From: Comamonadaceae bacterium
GTDB lineage: Bacteria; Pseudomonadota; Gammaproteobacteria; Burkholderiales; Burkholderiaceae_C
DNA: 33,490 nucleotides
Reading direction: 5' to 3'
Assembly (NCBI GenBank): GCA_025356545.1
Contig: JANXSU010000299.1
Span: forward strand, 1 to 33,490
This document shows, piece after piece, positions 1 through 7,880 of the stretch. Within the stretch, counting starts at the first letter, position 1. Each line of letters begins with the position of its first letter. Both the position numbers and the translations under genes were made by a program. The notes below the pieces were generated by a model. It did no database searches, was not told the origin of the DNA, and saw only the letters and a list, made by a program, of their open reading frames with translations.

Positions 1-305
1 GCTTCAACGGCTTTGGTGAATTCAGCGCTGGTGCCGTTGGCAATGTCATACAGGTGTCGGCTGTAAGCGGCCGTTTTTTCAGCCAGGGGCTGAAACAGAT
101 TCGATTGCAATGTCAGCAGTTCTTGCGCATCTTTGATGCTCAGGGCCGAGGTGGTCTGGTTGGCCGCATCTGACAGGGTCGCGCGTGAGGCGCTCAGGTT
201 CAGTTCAACCAATTTCTCGACGCCTTCAAAGGCGGTGTTGGTTAGACCAAACAGGGTTTCGACATTCGCTTTGTGGGCGGCCATTACTTGCTCAACAGTC
301 AACAT
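1..305 (-). CDS. phasin family protein, 3' end outside window
   Basis: Phasins coat polyhydroxyalkanoate granules and control their size and number. The visible first 101 residues begin [20 protein letters not shown] and continue with an amphipathic helical pattern ([19 protein letters not shown], then [19 protein letters not shown]) typical of the Burkholderiales phasin family (PhaP type). The start is well supported by an AAGGAG ribosome site (plus-strand 312-317) six bases before the ATG. The gene is divergent from the nitroreductase, and its upstream region carries a sigma70-like promoter and two TGC-rich palindromes consistent with PHA-responsive repression. The C-terminus lies beyond base 1. 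Family call is confident; which phasin paralogue it is cannot be said. Confidence 0.88.
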   Translation of the reverse strand, partial: MLTVEQVMAAHKANVETLFGLTNTAFEGVEKLVELNLSASRATLSDAANQTTSALSIKDAQELLTLQSNLFQPLAEKTAAYSRHLYDIANGTSAEFTKAVE

Positions 306-336
306 TTCAAACTCCTTAGGGGTAGATTAACAATAA

Positions 337-351
337 TGCTGCATCGCAACA
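337..351. promoter_or_regulatory. TGC-rich palindrome, possible PhaR operator (promoter-proximal)
   Basis: The pattern TGCTGC-N3-GCAACA is nearly the same as the second site at 396-410 (TGTTGC-N3-GCAACA). It lies just downstream of the predicted -10 box, over the expected phasin transcription start, where a bound repressor would block RNA polymerase. PhaR, the PHA-responsive repressor of phasin genes, is known to bind TGC-rich DNA in some proteobacteria. Assignment to PhaR is inference from that and from the location. Confidence 0.45.
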
Positions 352-359
352 TAAGCCGC

Positions 360-387
360 ATTGTAAAGACGTTGAGCCAGAGTGCAA
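360..387 (-). promoter_or_regulatory. sigma70-like promoter of the phasin gene
   Basis: Reading the minus strand, TTGCAC (382-387) is followed after 16 bases by TACAAT (360-365), a 5/6 match to the -10 consensus. The -35 match is weak (3/6). Transcription would start near base 353, giving a leader of about 48 bases with the AAGGAG site near its end. Spacing and -10 quality support the call; no experiment does. Confidence 0.5.
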
Positions 388-392
388 GCCAT

Positions 393-413
393 TTTTGTTG
401 CGCTGCAACAAAA
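393..413. promoter_or_regulatory. TGC-rich perfect palindrome, possible PhaR operator (distal)
   Basis: TTTTGTTGC and GCAACAAAA form a perfect 9-bp inverted repeat around a 3-base centre (GCT). It sits just upstream of the predicted phasin -35 box, about 59 bases centre to centre from the related site at 337-351. Two half-similar sites bracketing the promoter suit a dimeric repressor such as PhaR. It could also serve the divergent nitroreductase gene. Confidence 0.45.
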
Positions 414-504
414 TAGGGCGGGCCATCTAAATTTGAGACTGAATCGGGTCGCTCGCATGGACTGGCAAAATCAGGTGCAACAACCCAATCAAATAAACAC
501 CCGC

Positions 505-1203
505 ATGACTACACCTATGTCCGTCGATGAAGCCATCAACTCGCGCACCTCCATCCGTGCCTTCAACCAGCAACCGGTGCCACGTGCACTAATCACCGAG
601 CTGATCCAACTGGCCAGCCGTGCCCCCTCAGGCACCAACACCCAGCCCTGGCAGGTCTATGTCTTGCAAGGAGCCACGCGGGATGCGCTGGTGACCCAAG
701 TCTGCGCCGCCCACGATGCCCTGCGCGCCAACCCAGCCTTGGCCGCTGACTACCGGGAAGAATACGATTACTACCCTCAGAAGTGGGTGAGTCCCTTTAT
801 CGACCGCCGCCGTGAAAACGGCTGGAGCCTGTATGGGCTGCTGGGCATTGAAAAAGGCGAGAAAGAAAAGATGCACGCCCAGCATCAGCGCAACTTTCAG
901 TTATTTGACGCCCCAATCGGGCTCATGTTCACGATAGACCGGGTGATGGGCCGGGGCTCGCTGATGGACTACGGCATGTTCTTGCAAAACCTCATGCTGG
1001 CAGCGCGTGCGCGTGGCTTGCATACCTGCCCGCAAGCGGCTTGGAATGGGTTCTCGAAAATCATTCTGCCGCTGATCGGCGCTGGCCCGGACGAAATGCT
1101 GGTCTGCGGCATGGCTTTGGGCTATGCCGATGAAAGTGCTTTGGTGAACACCTTCTACACACCGCGTGTGCCCGCAGAAGAGTTCACGCACTGGTTGGAA
1201 TAA
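505..1203 (+). CDS. nitroreductase family FMN-dependent oxidoreductase
   Basis: A 232-residue nitroreductase-fold protein, expected to use FMN and NAD(P)H to reduce nitroaromatics, quinones or enones; the true substrate is unknown. The N-terminal RTSIRAF and following RAPSGTNTQPWQVYV match the phosphate/FMN-binding start of the family. The C-terminal half has LMLAARARGLHTCPQ and CGMALGYAD, the usual second flavin-contact region. An open frame extends upstream to a GTG at 382, but that would run through the palindrome at 393-413 and give a non-family leader of 41 residues, so ATG 505 (or ATG 517, MSVDEA) is preferred. It is first in a plus-strand run, 52 bases before the antiporter. Confidence 0.88.
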   Translation: MTTPMSVDEAINSRTSIRAFNQQPVPRALITELIQLASRAPSGTNTQPWQVYVLQGATRDALVTQVCAAHDALRANPALAADYREEYDYYPQKWVSPFIDRRRENGWSLYGLLGIEKGEKEKMHAQHQRNFQLFDAPIGLMFTIDRVMGRGSLMDYGMFLQNLMLAARARGLHTCPQAAWNGFSKIILPLIGAGPDEMLVCGMALGYADESALVNTFYTPRVPAEEFTHWLE

Positions 1204-1255
1204 GAGACCACAACCTTGAGACCTCTGAACCTGCCGCCTTTCGCGTGAACAAGAC

Positions 1256-2590
1256 ATGGCAATGAACTATCTCAAAGTCGGCCTCGTTTTTGGGCTAGCC
1301 TGGCTGTTGAACGCACTGGCACCTCAGCTATTGCCACGCATTGCTGAGCTGGGAGGGGTTGAGTCTGCGATTGCTGCAACCCTGTGGTGCGTGAGTTTGT
1401 TTCTGGGGTTCGGCTGGGCGTGCAGCAAAGCAGCCGAGGGCACGATTTTCCCCAACTTCACGTTGCAATTGTTGGTGGGCATCGTTCTGCACGACGCGCT
1501 CGCCCCCTTGTCGGTTCAGCTCACGCTGGCTGTCGTGGTCTGCACCTTGCTGGCCGCCGTCATCTTGAAATCGGGCGGTGATGAAATCGATCGCCATGCG
1601 TTTTTGAAGATTGCCTATCCGACCGTGATGATCGCGGTGGTGGGCTATCTGATCACTTTCCTTGTGACCTATGTGCTGTTGCTGTGGCTGGGCTTGGATG
1701 GCAAGACGGCGGCCTTGCTGGCGGCCATTCTGGGCTCTACCGACCCCGCCGCCTTGATCCCGACCTTGAAGCAATTGCTCATCAAGCCTGAGTACCGACG
1801 TGTGTCTGATATGGCGGTGGCCGAGAGTGCGCTCAACGATGCCGTGGGTGCCATCTTCACCTCAGCGGTGGCGGCTTTGATTCTGGGCGGGGCCAAACTG
1901 GAGGGCTTGAGTAGGCTGTCCGCAGGCCTGTTCAGCGCGGACAACCTGCTGTTGCTGGGCCAGCAGTTTTTCTTCGGCACCTTGGCGGGTCTGATTGGCT
2001 GCTTGTGCATGGTCCTCTTCGAGCGCTACAAGCGCGCTCACTATAAAAGCGGCGCGGTGGAGCCAATGTATGACTTTGCCATTGCGCTTGGCCTACCGCT
2101 GCTCACTTTTCTATTGGCGCAAATGATTCACGGCAACGGCTTCTTGGCTGCGTTCATTGCTGGTTTGCTGGGTAATCTCAACCGTGGCTCACAAGCATTT
2201 CACGCCTTGATCCACAGCATGGAAACCAAAATAGAGAGCGTGGCCAAGCCCACGATTTTCATGATGGTGGGGCCCTTTGTGGCGGTGCAGGATCTGGGGC
2301 AGACGGCGGTGCTGGGTTTGCTCGCTTCGCTGCTTTTCATTTTCGTGGCGAGGCCGCTGGCTGTTTTCCTCTCCCTGCTGCCCAGTGACATCAGCCTCAA
2401 AGAAAAACTGTTCTTGTGCGCCGTGCGTGAGACGGGGGTGATCCCCGTGGTGCTGGCCGTGATGACGGCCGCTCAGTTTCCCGAGCTGCACCTGCTCATG
2501 CCACTAACGGCCTGGGTGGTCATCTGGACGCTAACGCTGCTGCCCGCCATCACACCGTGGTGGGCCGGAAAACTTAAAATTTTGGATTAA
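1256..2590 (+). CDS. CPA1-type cation:proton (Na+/H+) antiporter
   Basis: A 444-residue inner-membrane protein with about 12 hydrophobic segments and almost no soluble tail. Two family hallmarks are visible: STDPAA (near residue 162) and ESALNDAVG (near residue 190), the unwound-helix and ion-binding motifs of CPA1 exchangers. The ND pair, rather than DD, is associated with electroneutral exchange. A third conserved segment, FLCAVRETGVIPVVLA, lies near the C-terminus. It would exchange cytoplasmic Na+ (or K+/Li+) for protons and help in pH and salt homeostasis. It ends six bases before the next gene. The exact ion cannot be read from sequence. Confidence 0.87.
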   Translation: MAMNYLKVGLVFGLAWLLNALAPQLLPRIAELGGVESAIAATLWCVSLFLGFGWACSKAAEGTIFPNFTLQLLVGIVLHDALAPLSVQLTLAVVVCTLLAAVILKSGGDEIDRHAFLKIAYPTVMIAVVGYLITFLVTYVLLLWLGLDGKTAALLAAILGSTDPAALIPTLKQLLIKPEYRRVSDMAVAESALNDAVGAIFTSAVAALILGGAKLEGLSRLSAGLFSADNLLLLGQQFFFGTLAGLIGCLCMVLFERYKRAHYKSGAVEPMYDFAIALGLPLLTFLLAQMIHGNGFLAAFIAGLLGNLNRGSQAFHALIHSMETKIESVAKPTIFMMVGPFVAVQDLGQTAVLGLLASLLFIFVARPLAVFLSLLPSDISLKEKLFLCAVRETGVIPVVLAVMTAAQFPELHLLMPLTAWVVIWTLTLLPAITPWWAGKLKILD

Positions 2591-2596
2591 CTTGTA

Positions 2597-3577
2597 ATGA
2601 AAGATATCGTCATGAAACCTTCTATCCTTGTGGCGCGAGCCGTCTTCCCTGAAGTGCTGACCAAGTTGGCGCAACATTTTGAGATTGAATCAAACCAGGC
2701 CGATGAAACCTGGTCCAAAGCGCAATTGACCGAAAAATTGCATGGCAAAGTCGGTGCCTTCACCACCGGCACGGACCGCATTGACGCCGAGGTACTGGCC
2801 GCCTGCCCGCAGCTCAAAATCTGCGCCAACATGGCCGTGGGTTACAACAACTTTGACATCGCTGCCATGACGGCTGCGGGCGTGCTGGCCACCAACACGC
2901 CCGACGTGCTGACCGAAACCACCGCCGACTTCGGCTTCGCCCTCATGATGGCCACCGCGCGCCGCATGACCGAGAGCGAGCATTACCTGCGGGCAGGTAA
3001 ATGGACCAAATGGAGCTACGACATGTTTGCAGGCTCCGACATCCACGGTGCAACGCTCGGCATCCTGGGCATGGGCCGCATTGGCCAAGGCATCGCCAAG
3101 CGCGGTGCGCATGGTTTTGGCATGAACGTGATCTACCACAACCGATCACGCCTGGACGCGACGAGCGAGGCGGCTTGCAAAGCCCGCTACGTCAGCAAAG
3201 AAGAGCTGCTTAAAACCGCTGACCACTTGGTACTGGTGTTGCCGTACTCGGCGGCGTCCCACCACGCCATTGGCGCGGCTGAGCTGGCCCAGATGAAACC
3301 CACGGCCACACTGGTCAACATCGCACGCGGCGGCATTGTGGATGACGCCGCCCTGGCCGCCGCTCTGCGCGACAAACGCATTGCCGCCGCGGGCCTGGAC
3401 GTGTTTGAGGGCGAGCCTGCCGTTCACCCGGACCTGCTCACTGTGCCCAATGTGGTGCTGACCCCGCACATCGCCAGTTCCAGCGTGCCCACACGACTAG
3501 CCATGGCGAATTTGGCGGCGGACAACCTGATTGCCTTCTTCACCCAAGGCAAGGCCTTAACACCGCTTAACGCATGA
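2597..3577 (+). CDS. D-2-hydroxyacid dehydrogenase, glyoxylate/hydroxypyruvate reductase type
   Basis: A 326-residue NAD(P)H-dependent 2-hydroxyacid dehydrogenase, most like glyoxylate/hydroxypyruvate reductases (GhrB/GyaR type). The Rossmann glycine motif GMGRIG lies near residue 155. The catalytic residues are visible as R244 (NIARGG), the glutamate region 271-273 (FEGEP) and H291 (TPHIAS). The substrate domain contains the conserved NMAVGYNNFD and TTADFGFALMM. An alternative start is ATG 2612 (MKPSIL), which removes five residues and fits the family N-terminus slightly better. Its stop overlaps the rmuC start by four bases (ATGA), so translation is probably coupled. Substrate preference is inferred from family resemblance only. 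Confidence 0.86.
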   Translation: MKDIVMKPSILVARAVFPEVLTKLAQHFEIESNQADETWSKAQLTEKLHGKVGAFTTGTDRIDAEVLAACPQLKICANMAVGYNNFDIAAMTAAGVLATNTPDVLTETTADFGFALMMATARRMTESEHYLRAGKWTKWSYDMFAGSDIHGATLGILGMGRIGQGIAKRGAHGFGMNVIYHNRSRLDATSEAACKARYVSKEELLKTADHLVLVLPYSAASHHAIGAAELAQMKPTATLVNIARGGIVDDAALAAALRDKRIAAAGLDVFEGEPAVHPDLLTVPNVVLTPHIASSSVPTRLAMANLAADNLIAFFTQGKALTPLNA

Positions 3578-4932
3578 ACGACTGGCCAACTTTGACTCTG
3601 ATCGCGCTCGCCGCCGCCAACCTGTTGCTCTTGCTGTGGCTGCTGCTGCGCAAGCCACAAGTGTCGCCAGACGATGGCAGCCGCGCCGAATTGTTGGGCA
3701 CGGTCAACGCCAACACCGAGCGCCTGGAGCGTGAGCTGCGGCGCGAGATCAGCGAGTCCTCTCGCGGTGGGCGGCAAGAGCTGACGCAGAACTTGGCCAC
3801 CTTTCAGCAGACTTTGGTGCAGCAGGGCGCTGAAGCGACCCGCACTCAAAACACGCAGATCGACGCGTTTGGCCAGCAACTTGCCCTGTTGCAAAAAACG
3901 CTGTCAGACACTTTGACCACGCAACTGCAAGCCGTGAGCGAGGCCAACGCCCGTCGCATGAATGAGGTGCGAGAAACGCTGGACACCCAACTCAAGCAAC
4001 TCCAGTTCAGCAACGCCGCCAAGCTCGATGAAATGCGCGCCACGGTGGACGAGAAGCTGCAAACCACCTTGCAGGCCCGCTTGGGCGAGAGCTTCAAACA
4101 GGTGGCAGACCGGCTGGAGCAGGTGCACAAAGGTCTGGGCGAAATGCAGACCCTGGCGCAGGGCGTGGGCGACCTCAAACACCTGCTCACCAACGTCAAA
4201 ACCCGTGGCATGTTTGGTGAGGCGCAGCTTGCCGCTCTGTTGGAGCAGGTGTTCGTTCCCGACCAATACGCGGTGCAAATTGCGACAAGACCTGGCAGCA
4301 AAAATGTGGTGGACTTCGCCATCAAGCTGCCCGGCAAGTCCGACAACGGCGAGCCGCTATGGTTGCCGATTGATGCCAAGTTCCCCAATGAAGACTACGA
4401 GCGGTTGCTCGACGCGCAAGGCCGCGCTGACGTGGTGGCTGCTGAGGCCGCGGGCAAAGCACTGGAGGCGCGCATTCGGCTAGAGGCCAAGTCGATATCC
4501 GAGAAATACGTGGAGCCCCCCCACACCACGGATTTTGCCATTTTGTTTTTACCGACCGAAGGCCTGTACGCCGAAGTGCTGCGCCGCCCCGGCTTGATGG
4601 AGGTCTTGCAACGCGAGCACCGCATCACCCTCGCAGGCCCCACGACCTTGCTGGCCATGCTCAGCTCTTTGCAGATGGGCTTTCGCACGCTGGCGCTGGA
4701 GAAGCGCTCCAGCGAGGTGTGGCAGGTGTTGGGCGCGGTCAAGACCGAGTTTGGCAAGTTTGGCGACGTGCTGGCCAAGGTTAAATCGCAAACCGAAACC
4801 GTGCTCAACACGCTGAACAGCGCCGAGACCCGCAGCCGTGCCATGGGCCGCGTTTTGCGTCACGTCGAAGCCCTGCCGGACGAGCAATCGCAGGCGCTGC
4901 TGCCGGTGGATAAAGAAGCGGACGAGGGCTGA
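3574..4932 (+). CDS. rmuC: DNA recombination protein RmuC
   Basis: RmuC is a membrane-anchored, nuclease-fold protein linked to limiting inverted-repeat recombination; its biochemical activity is poorly defined. The 452-residue protein has one N-terminal transmembrane segment (about residues 8-26, LIALAAANLLLLLWLLL). A long glutamine/leucine-rich coiled coil follows (about 40-205), then the RmuC core with the family hallmarks TRGMFGEAQL, VVDFAIKLPG, PIDAKFP and DFAILFLPTEGLYAEV. PIDAKFPNEDY holds the conserved Asp/Lys of the PD-(D/E)XK-like fold. It overlaps the genes on both sides by 1-4 bases and is presumably co-expressed with them, though no functional link is obvious. Confidence 0.93.
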   Translation: MNDWPTLTLIALAAANLLLLLWLLLRKPQVSPDDGSRAELLGTVNANTERLERELRREISESSRGGRQELTQNLATFQQTLVQQGAEATRTQNTQIDAFGQQLALLQKTLSDTLTTQLQAVSEANARRMNEVRETLDTQLKQLQFSNAAKLDEMRATVDEKLQTTLQARLGESFKQVADRLEQVHKGLGEMQTLAQGVGDLKHLLTNVKTRGMFGEAQLAALLEQVFVPDQYAVQIATRPGSKNVVDFAIKLPGKSDNGEPLWLPIDAKFPNEDYERLLDAQGRADVVAAEAAGKALEARIRLEAKSISEKYVEPPHTTDFAILFLPTEGLYAEVLRRPGLMEVLQREHRITLAGPTTLLAMLSSLQMGFRTLALEKRSSEVWQVLGAVKTEFGKFGDVLAKVKSQTETVLNTLNSAETRSRAMGRVLRHVEALPDEQSQALLPVDKEADEG

Positions 4933-6131
4933 TGTCCCTGGTGCGCCTGATCGCCGGGCACATCTGCCTGCACGCCTGCATGGCGGGCACGCGCTTGGCC
5001 GCGCCGCTGCTGGCTTTGAATCAGGGCTATAGCCCACTGGCGGTAGGTTTCTTGCTGGCCTTGTTTGCGTTAACCCAAGTTTTTTTGGCTCTGCCCGCGG
5101 GCCGCTATGCGGACCGGCATGGACTCAAACGCCCGGTGCGTTATGCCGTCATCGCATCGACTTTGGGTGCAGGGTTGGCCATGGCTTTCCCCCTCTTTCC
5201 GGTCTTGTGCGTCAGTGCATTGCTGACGGGTGGTGCCACCGGAGCAGCGGCCATTGCGTTGCAGCGCCATGTGGGTCATGCAGCGCGTGACGCTACCGAG
5301 CTCAAGCAGGTGTTCAGCTGGTTGGCCATTGGCCCGGCCGTCTCCAATTTTCTCGGCCCTTTTCTGGCCGGACTGCTTATTGATTTTGGTGGTGAACTCA
5401 TGGGTGGCAAGGCGGGTGAGCTGTCGGGTTACCGAGTGGCCTTCATGGTGATGGCCTTGCTGCCGCTGGCCTCGTGGGCCTTGGTGCGCCGCATGTCGGA
5501 GTTGCCTGTGGTGCCCCGTTCTGCGCAAGAGGGTCCGCGCAATTCCTGGGACTTGCTGCGCGTGCCCATGATGCAGCGCCTGCTGCTGGTGAACTGGTTC
5601 ATGTCCTCGTGCTGGGATGTGCACAGTTTTGTCATCCCAGTGATCGGTCATGAGCGCGGTTTCAGTGCCTCCGTCATTGGTACTTTACTGGGTGCTTTTG
5701 CACTGGCCGCTGCGGCGGTTCGGGTGATTCTGCCTTTGATCGCCGCGCATTTACGCGAGTGGGTGGTGACCACCGTGGCCATGCTGCTCACGGCGTTGCT
5801 GTTTGGTATTTACCCGTTTATGCAATCGCCCTGGACTATGGGCTTGTGCTCGGTCTTGTTGGGTTTGGTGCTGGGTTCGGTGCAGCCCATGATCATGAGC
5901 ACCCTGCACCAGATCACGCCCAAAGATCGCCAGGGCGAGGCCCTGGGCTTGCGGCTCATGTCGCTGAACGGCTCCAGCGTGCTCATGCCCATACTGTTTG
6001 GCACGGTGGGTGCGGTGGTCGGAGTCTCGGTCGTGTTCTGGGCCGTCGGCCTGATGGTGGGTTTGGGCTCGCGCGCGGCTTGGGGTCTCAGGGTCGAGCC
6101 GACGCACCTAGCTGATAAAAATCCCGAATAG
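4932..6131 (+). CDS. MFS transporter
   Basis: A 399-residue polytopic inner-membrane protein with about 12 hydrophobic helices. The MFS motif A is clear in the loop after the second helix (GRYADRHGLKRP, about residues 56-67). The start codon ATG shares its A with the rmuC TGA, so translation is likely coupled. Substrate is unknown; the size and lack of large loops fit drug or small-metabolite exporters. The 3' end overlaps the convergent LOG-family gene by 44 bases (6088-6131), so the last 14 residues are encoded opposite the last residues of that gene. Confidence 0.85.
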   Translation: MSLVRLIAGHICLHACMAGTRLAAPLLALNQGYSPLAVGFLLALFALTQVFLALPAGRYADRHGLKRPVRYAVIASTLGAGLAMAFPLFPVLCVSALLTGGATGAAAIALQRHVGHAARDATELKQVFSWLAIGPAVSNFLGPFLAGLLIDFGGELMGGKAGELSGYRVAFMVMALLPLASWALVRRMSELPVVPRSAQEGPRNSWDLLRVPMMQRLLLVNWFMSSCWDVHSFVIPVIGHERGFSASVIGTLLGAFALAAAAVRVILPLIAAHLREWVVTTVAMLLTALLFGIYPFMQSPWTMGLCSVLLGLVLGSVQPMIMSTLHQITPKDRQGEALGLRLMSLNGSSVLMPILFGTVGAVVGVSVVFWAVGLMVGLGSRAAWGLRVEPTHLADKNPE

Positions 6132-6969
6132 CATCCCACGCGGCCTGAGGTTCGTCGACGAAGACGAACAGCTTAAGGTCCTCGGGCGAGATCACACCTT
6201 CTTCGACCAACACGTCAAAGTTCACCAAGCGTTTCCAGTAGCTGGAGCCGAACAACACGATGGGTACGGCTTCGGACTTGCCGGTCTGTACCAGGGTGAG
6301 AATTTCAAACAACTCATCCAGCGTGCCAAAACCACCGGGGAAGGCCACCAAGGCTTTGGCGCGCATCATGAAGTGCATTTTGCGGATGGCAAAGTAGTGG
6401 AACTTGAAGTTCAACTCCGGCGAGATATAGGGGTTGGCCGATTGCTCGAATGGAAGGGCGATGTTGAGCCCGATGTTGAGCGCGCCGAGGTCATGCGCCC
6501 CTCGGTTGGCGGCTTCCATGATGCCGGGGCCACCACCCGTAGAGATGAACATCTTGTCTTTGTGCGCCAGCTTCTCGCTATGGGTCGCGACCAAGCGGCC
6601 AAATTGGCGGGCCTGCTCGTAGTAGTGGGCATTGCGGACTTCGCGCTCGGCCAGTTTCAGCGCCTGCGCGTCGCCATTCTTTTGTGCCAGCGTCAGTTGT
6701 TTTTGCGCTTCGTCCGGTGGTAAAAAACGGGCACTGCCAAACACCACGATGGTGTTGTCGATGCCCAGGGCCTGCTGGTCCAGCTCGGGCTTGAGCATTT
6801 CAAGTTGCAGGCGAATGGCGCGGGTCTCACGGCGCAGCAAAAACTCGGGGTCGAAGAAGGCCAGGCGATAGGCGTCGCCCTCCAGTTTTAAACCCGCGTC
6901 AGCGTGGGTTTTGAGATCGGCCCAGGCGTTGGCCAGAGTGCGTTCATTGAGGTCGTTTGGGGTTTTCAT
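6088..6969 (-). CDS. LOG-family nucleotide 5'-monophosphate phosphoribohydrolase (TIGR00730-type Rossmann protein)
   Basis: LOG proteins hydrolyse nucleoside 5'-monophosphates (AMP or cytokinin nucleotides) to free base and ribose 5-phosphate. Both hallmark motifs are present: GGGPGIMEAANRGAHDLGA and PGGFGTLDE, the latter holding the catalytic Glu; FGSARFLPP is the nucleotide-fold start. At 293 residues it is longer than the roughly 190-residue plant-type LOG enzymes, with an extra N-terminal helical region (residues 1-70), as in the larger bacterial subgroup. It starts inside the stop codon of the PRPP-synthetase-like gene (ATGA overlap), which supports a shared role in nucleotide/ribose-phosphate turnover. 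The exact substrate is inferred; some members were labelled lysine decarboxylases in error. Confidence 0.87.
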   Translation of the reverse strand: MKTPNDLNERTLANAWADLKTHADAGLKLEGDAYRLAFFDPEFLLRRETRAIRLQLEMLKPELDQQALGIDNTIVVFGSARFLPPDEAQKQLTLAQKNGDAQALKLAEREVRNAHYYEQARQFGRLVATHSEKLAHKDKMFISTGGGPGIMEAANRGAHDLGALNIGLNIALPFEQSANPYISPELNFKFHYFAIRKMHFMMRAKALVAFPGGFGTLDELFEILTLVQTGKSEAVPIVLFGSSYWKRLVNFDVLVEEGVISPEDLKLFVFVDEPQAAWDAIRDFYQLGASARP

Positions 6970-7880
6970 GGTGTGGCTCCCTTTAGTGATTGTTTTAACA
7001 AGGCGGCCGCCATCAGCGGTGCCATCGCAACGGCATTGCTCGGGTGAGGGATGCAGTCGGTGCTCCAGATCTCATGCACGCCCGCTTCCTTGATGAGCGG
7101 CACTGCGCCTTCGGCAAACAAGGCGTGGGTCACGGCCACATCCACCGTGTCCGCACCAGCCTTCAGCAGCGCACGGGCGGCCTGGGCCAGGGTGTGGCCG
7201 CTGCTGGCCACATCGTCCAGCAAAACCACGGCGCGGCCCGTCACGGTCGTGGCGGGGAGTTCAATCACAACGTCCCGATCACCATGGCGCACTTTGCGAC
7301 ACACCGCGTAGTCAAAGCCATGGCGCGCGGCGGCCTGTGCCACCCACTGCGCAGATTCTTCGTCCGGGCCGACCAGCAGGGGCTGCAGGCGGCGCAGGTG
7401 GACGAGGTCGGCCAGCAAGGGTGCGCCGCTGAGCACGATGGCCTCGCTGGTGGGTATTGCCTCACCTAGCGTTGCAACGCGGTGCAGATGCGGGTCCACC
7501 GTGATGACGGCGTCAAACAGATCGGCCAGAAAGCGGCCGATGATGCGCTGGCTGACCGCCTCACCTGGTTGGAAGGCGATGTCCTGGCGCATGTAAGCCA
7601 GGTAAGGGGCGACCAAGGTGAGATGCGTTGCGCCCAGCGTGCGCGCCGTGCGGGCCGCCAGCAGCAGCTGAACCAATTTTTCGTTGGGTTGGTGGAGCGA
7701 GCGCAGCACCACCACTTGGCTGGGCAAGGGCACAGGCAGGCGCAGTTTGATCTCCCCATCCGGGAAATGGTGGCGATGAATGAGGGCCAAGGGCAGAGTC
7801 GCCGCCTGGGCCAGCCGGGCGGCGGCAGCCTGGTCTTCTTCAAAGTAAAGGAGCACGGTGTTGCTCGACATGGGTGTCAT
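6966..7880 (-). CDS. ribose-phosphate pyrophosphokinase-like protein (PRPP synthetase paralogue)
   Basis: A 304-residue member of the PRPP synthetase/phosphoribosyltransferase fold, expected to make PRPP from ribose 5-phosphate and ATP. Visible motifs are FPDGE (near residue 40), APYLAYMRQD (near 92), TVDPHLH (near 128, metal and R5P site) and the PRPP loop VVLLDDVASSGHT (about 218-230). The canonical housekeeping enzyme has VDDMIDTGGT and a KRR flexible loop; here these are LDDVASSGHT and RKVRHGDRD, so this is a divergent paralogue, not the main Prs. ATG 7880 is chosen; TTG 7883 is possible. The start touches the stop of the phosphorylase gene and the end overlaps the LOG gene, so the three are coupled. 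A true PRPP synthase activity is likely but not certain. Confidence 0.83.
   Translation of the reverse strand: MTPMSSNTVLLYFEEDQAAAARLAQAATLPLALIHRHHFPDGEIKLRLPVPLPSQVVVLRSLHQPNEKLVQLLLAARTARTLGATHLTLVAPYLAYMRQDIAFQPGEAVSQRIIGRFLADLFDAVITVDPHLHRVATLGEAIPTSEAIVLSGAPLLADLVHLRRLQPLLVGPDEESAQWVAQAAARHGFDYAVCRKVRHGDRDVVIELPATTVTGRAVVLLDDVASSGHTLAQAARALLKAGADTVDVAVTHALFAEGAVPLIKEAGVHEIWSTDCIPHPSNAVAMAPLMAAALLKQSLKGATP

Noticed and set aside
382-504. GTG start at 382 for the nitroreductase
   Set aside because: It would add 41 residues with no family likeness, and the region holds the regulatory palindrome at 393-413; ATG 505 gives the family N-terminus.
4838-5032. Several long antisense and alternative-frame open frames across the window
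   Set aside because: They overlap well-supported genes, have compositions typical of GC-rich shadow frames (Arg/Pro/His/Trp-rich) and show no family motifs.
6966-7880. Housekeeping PRPP synthetase (prs)
   Set aside because: The PRPP loop and flexible loop differ clearly from the housekeeping form, and the gene is coupled to a phosphorylase and LOG; it is a paralogue.
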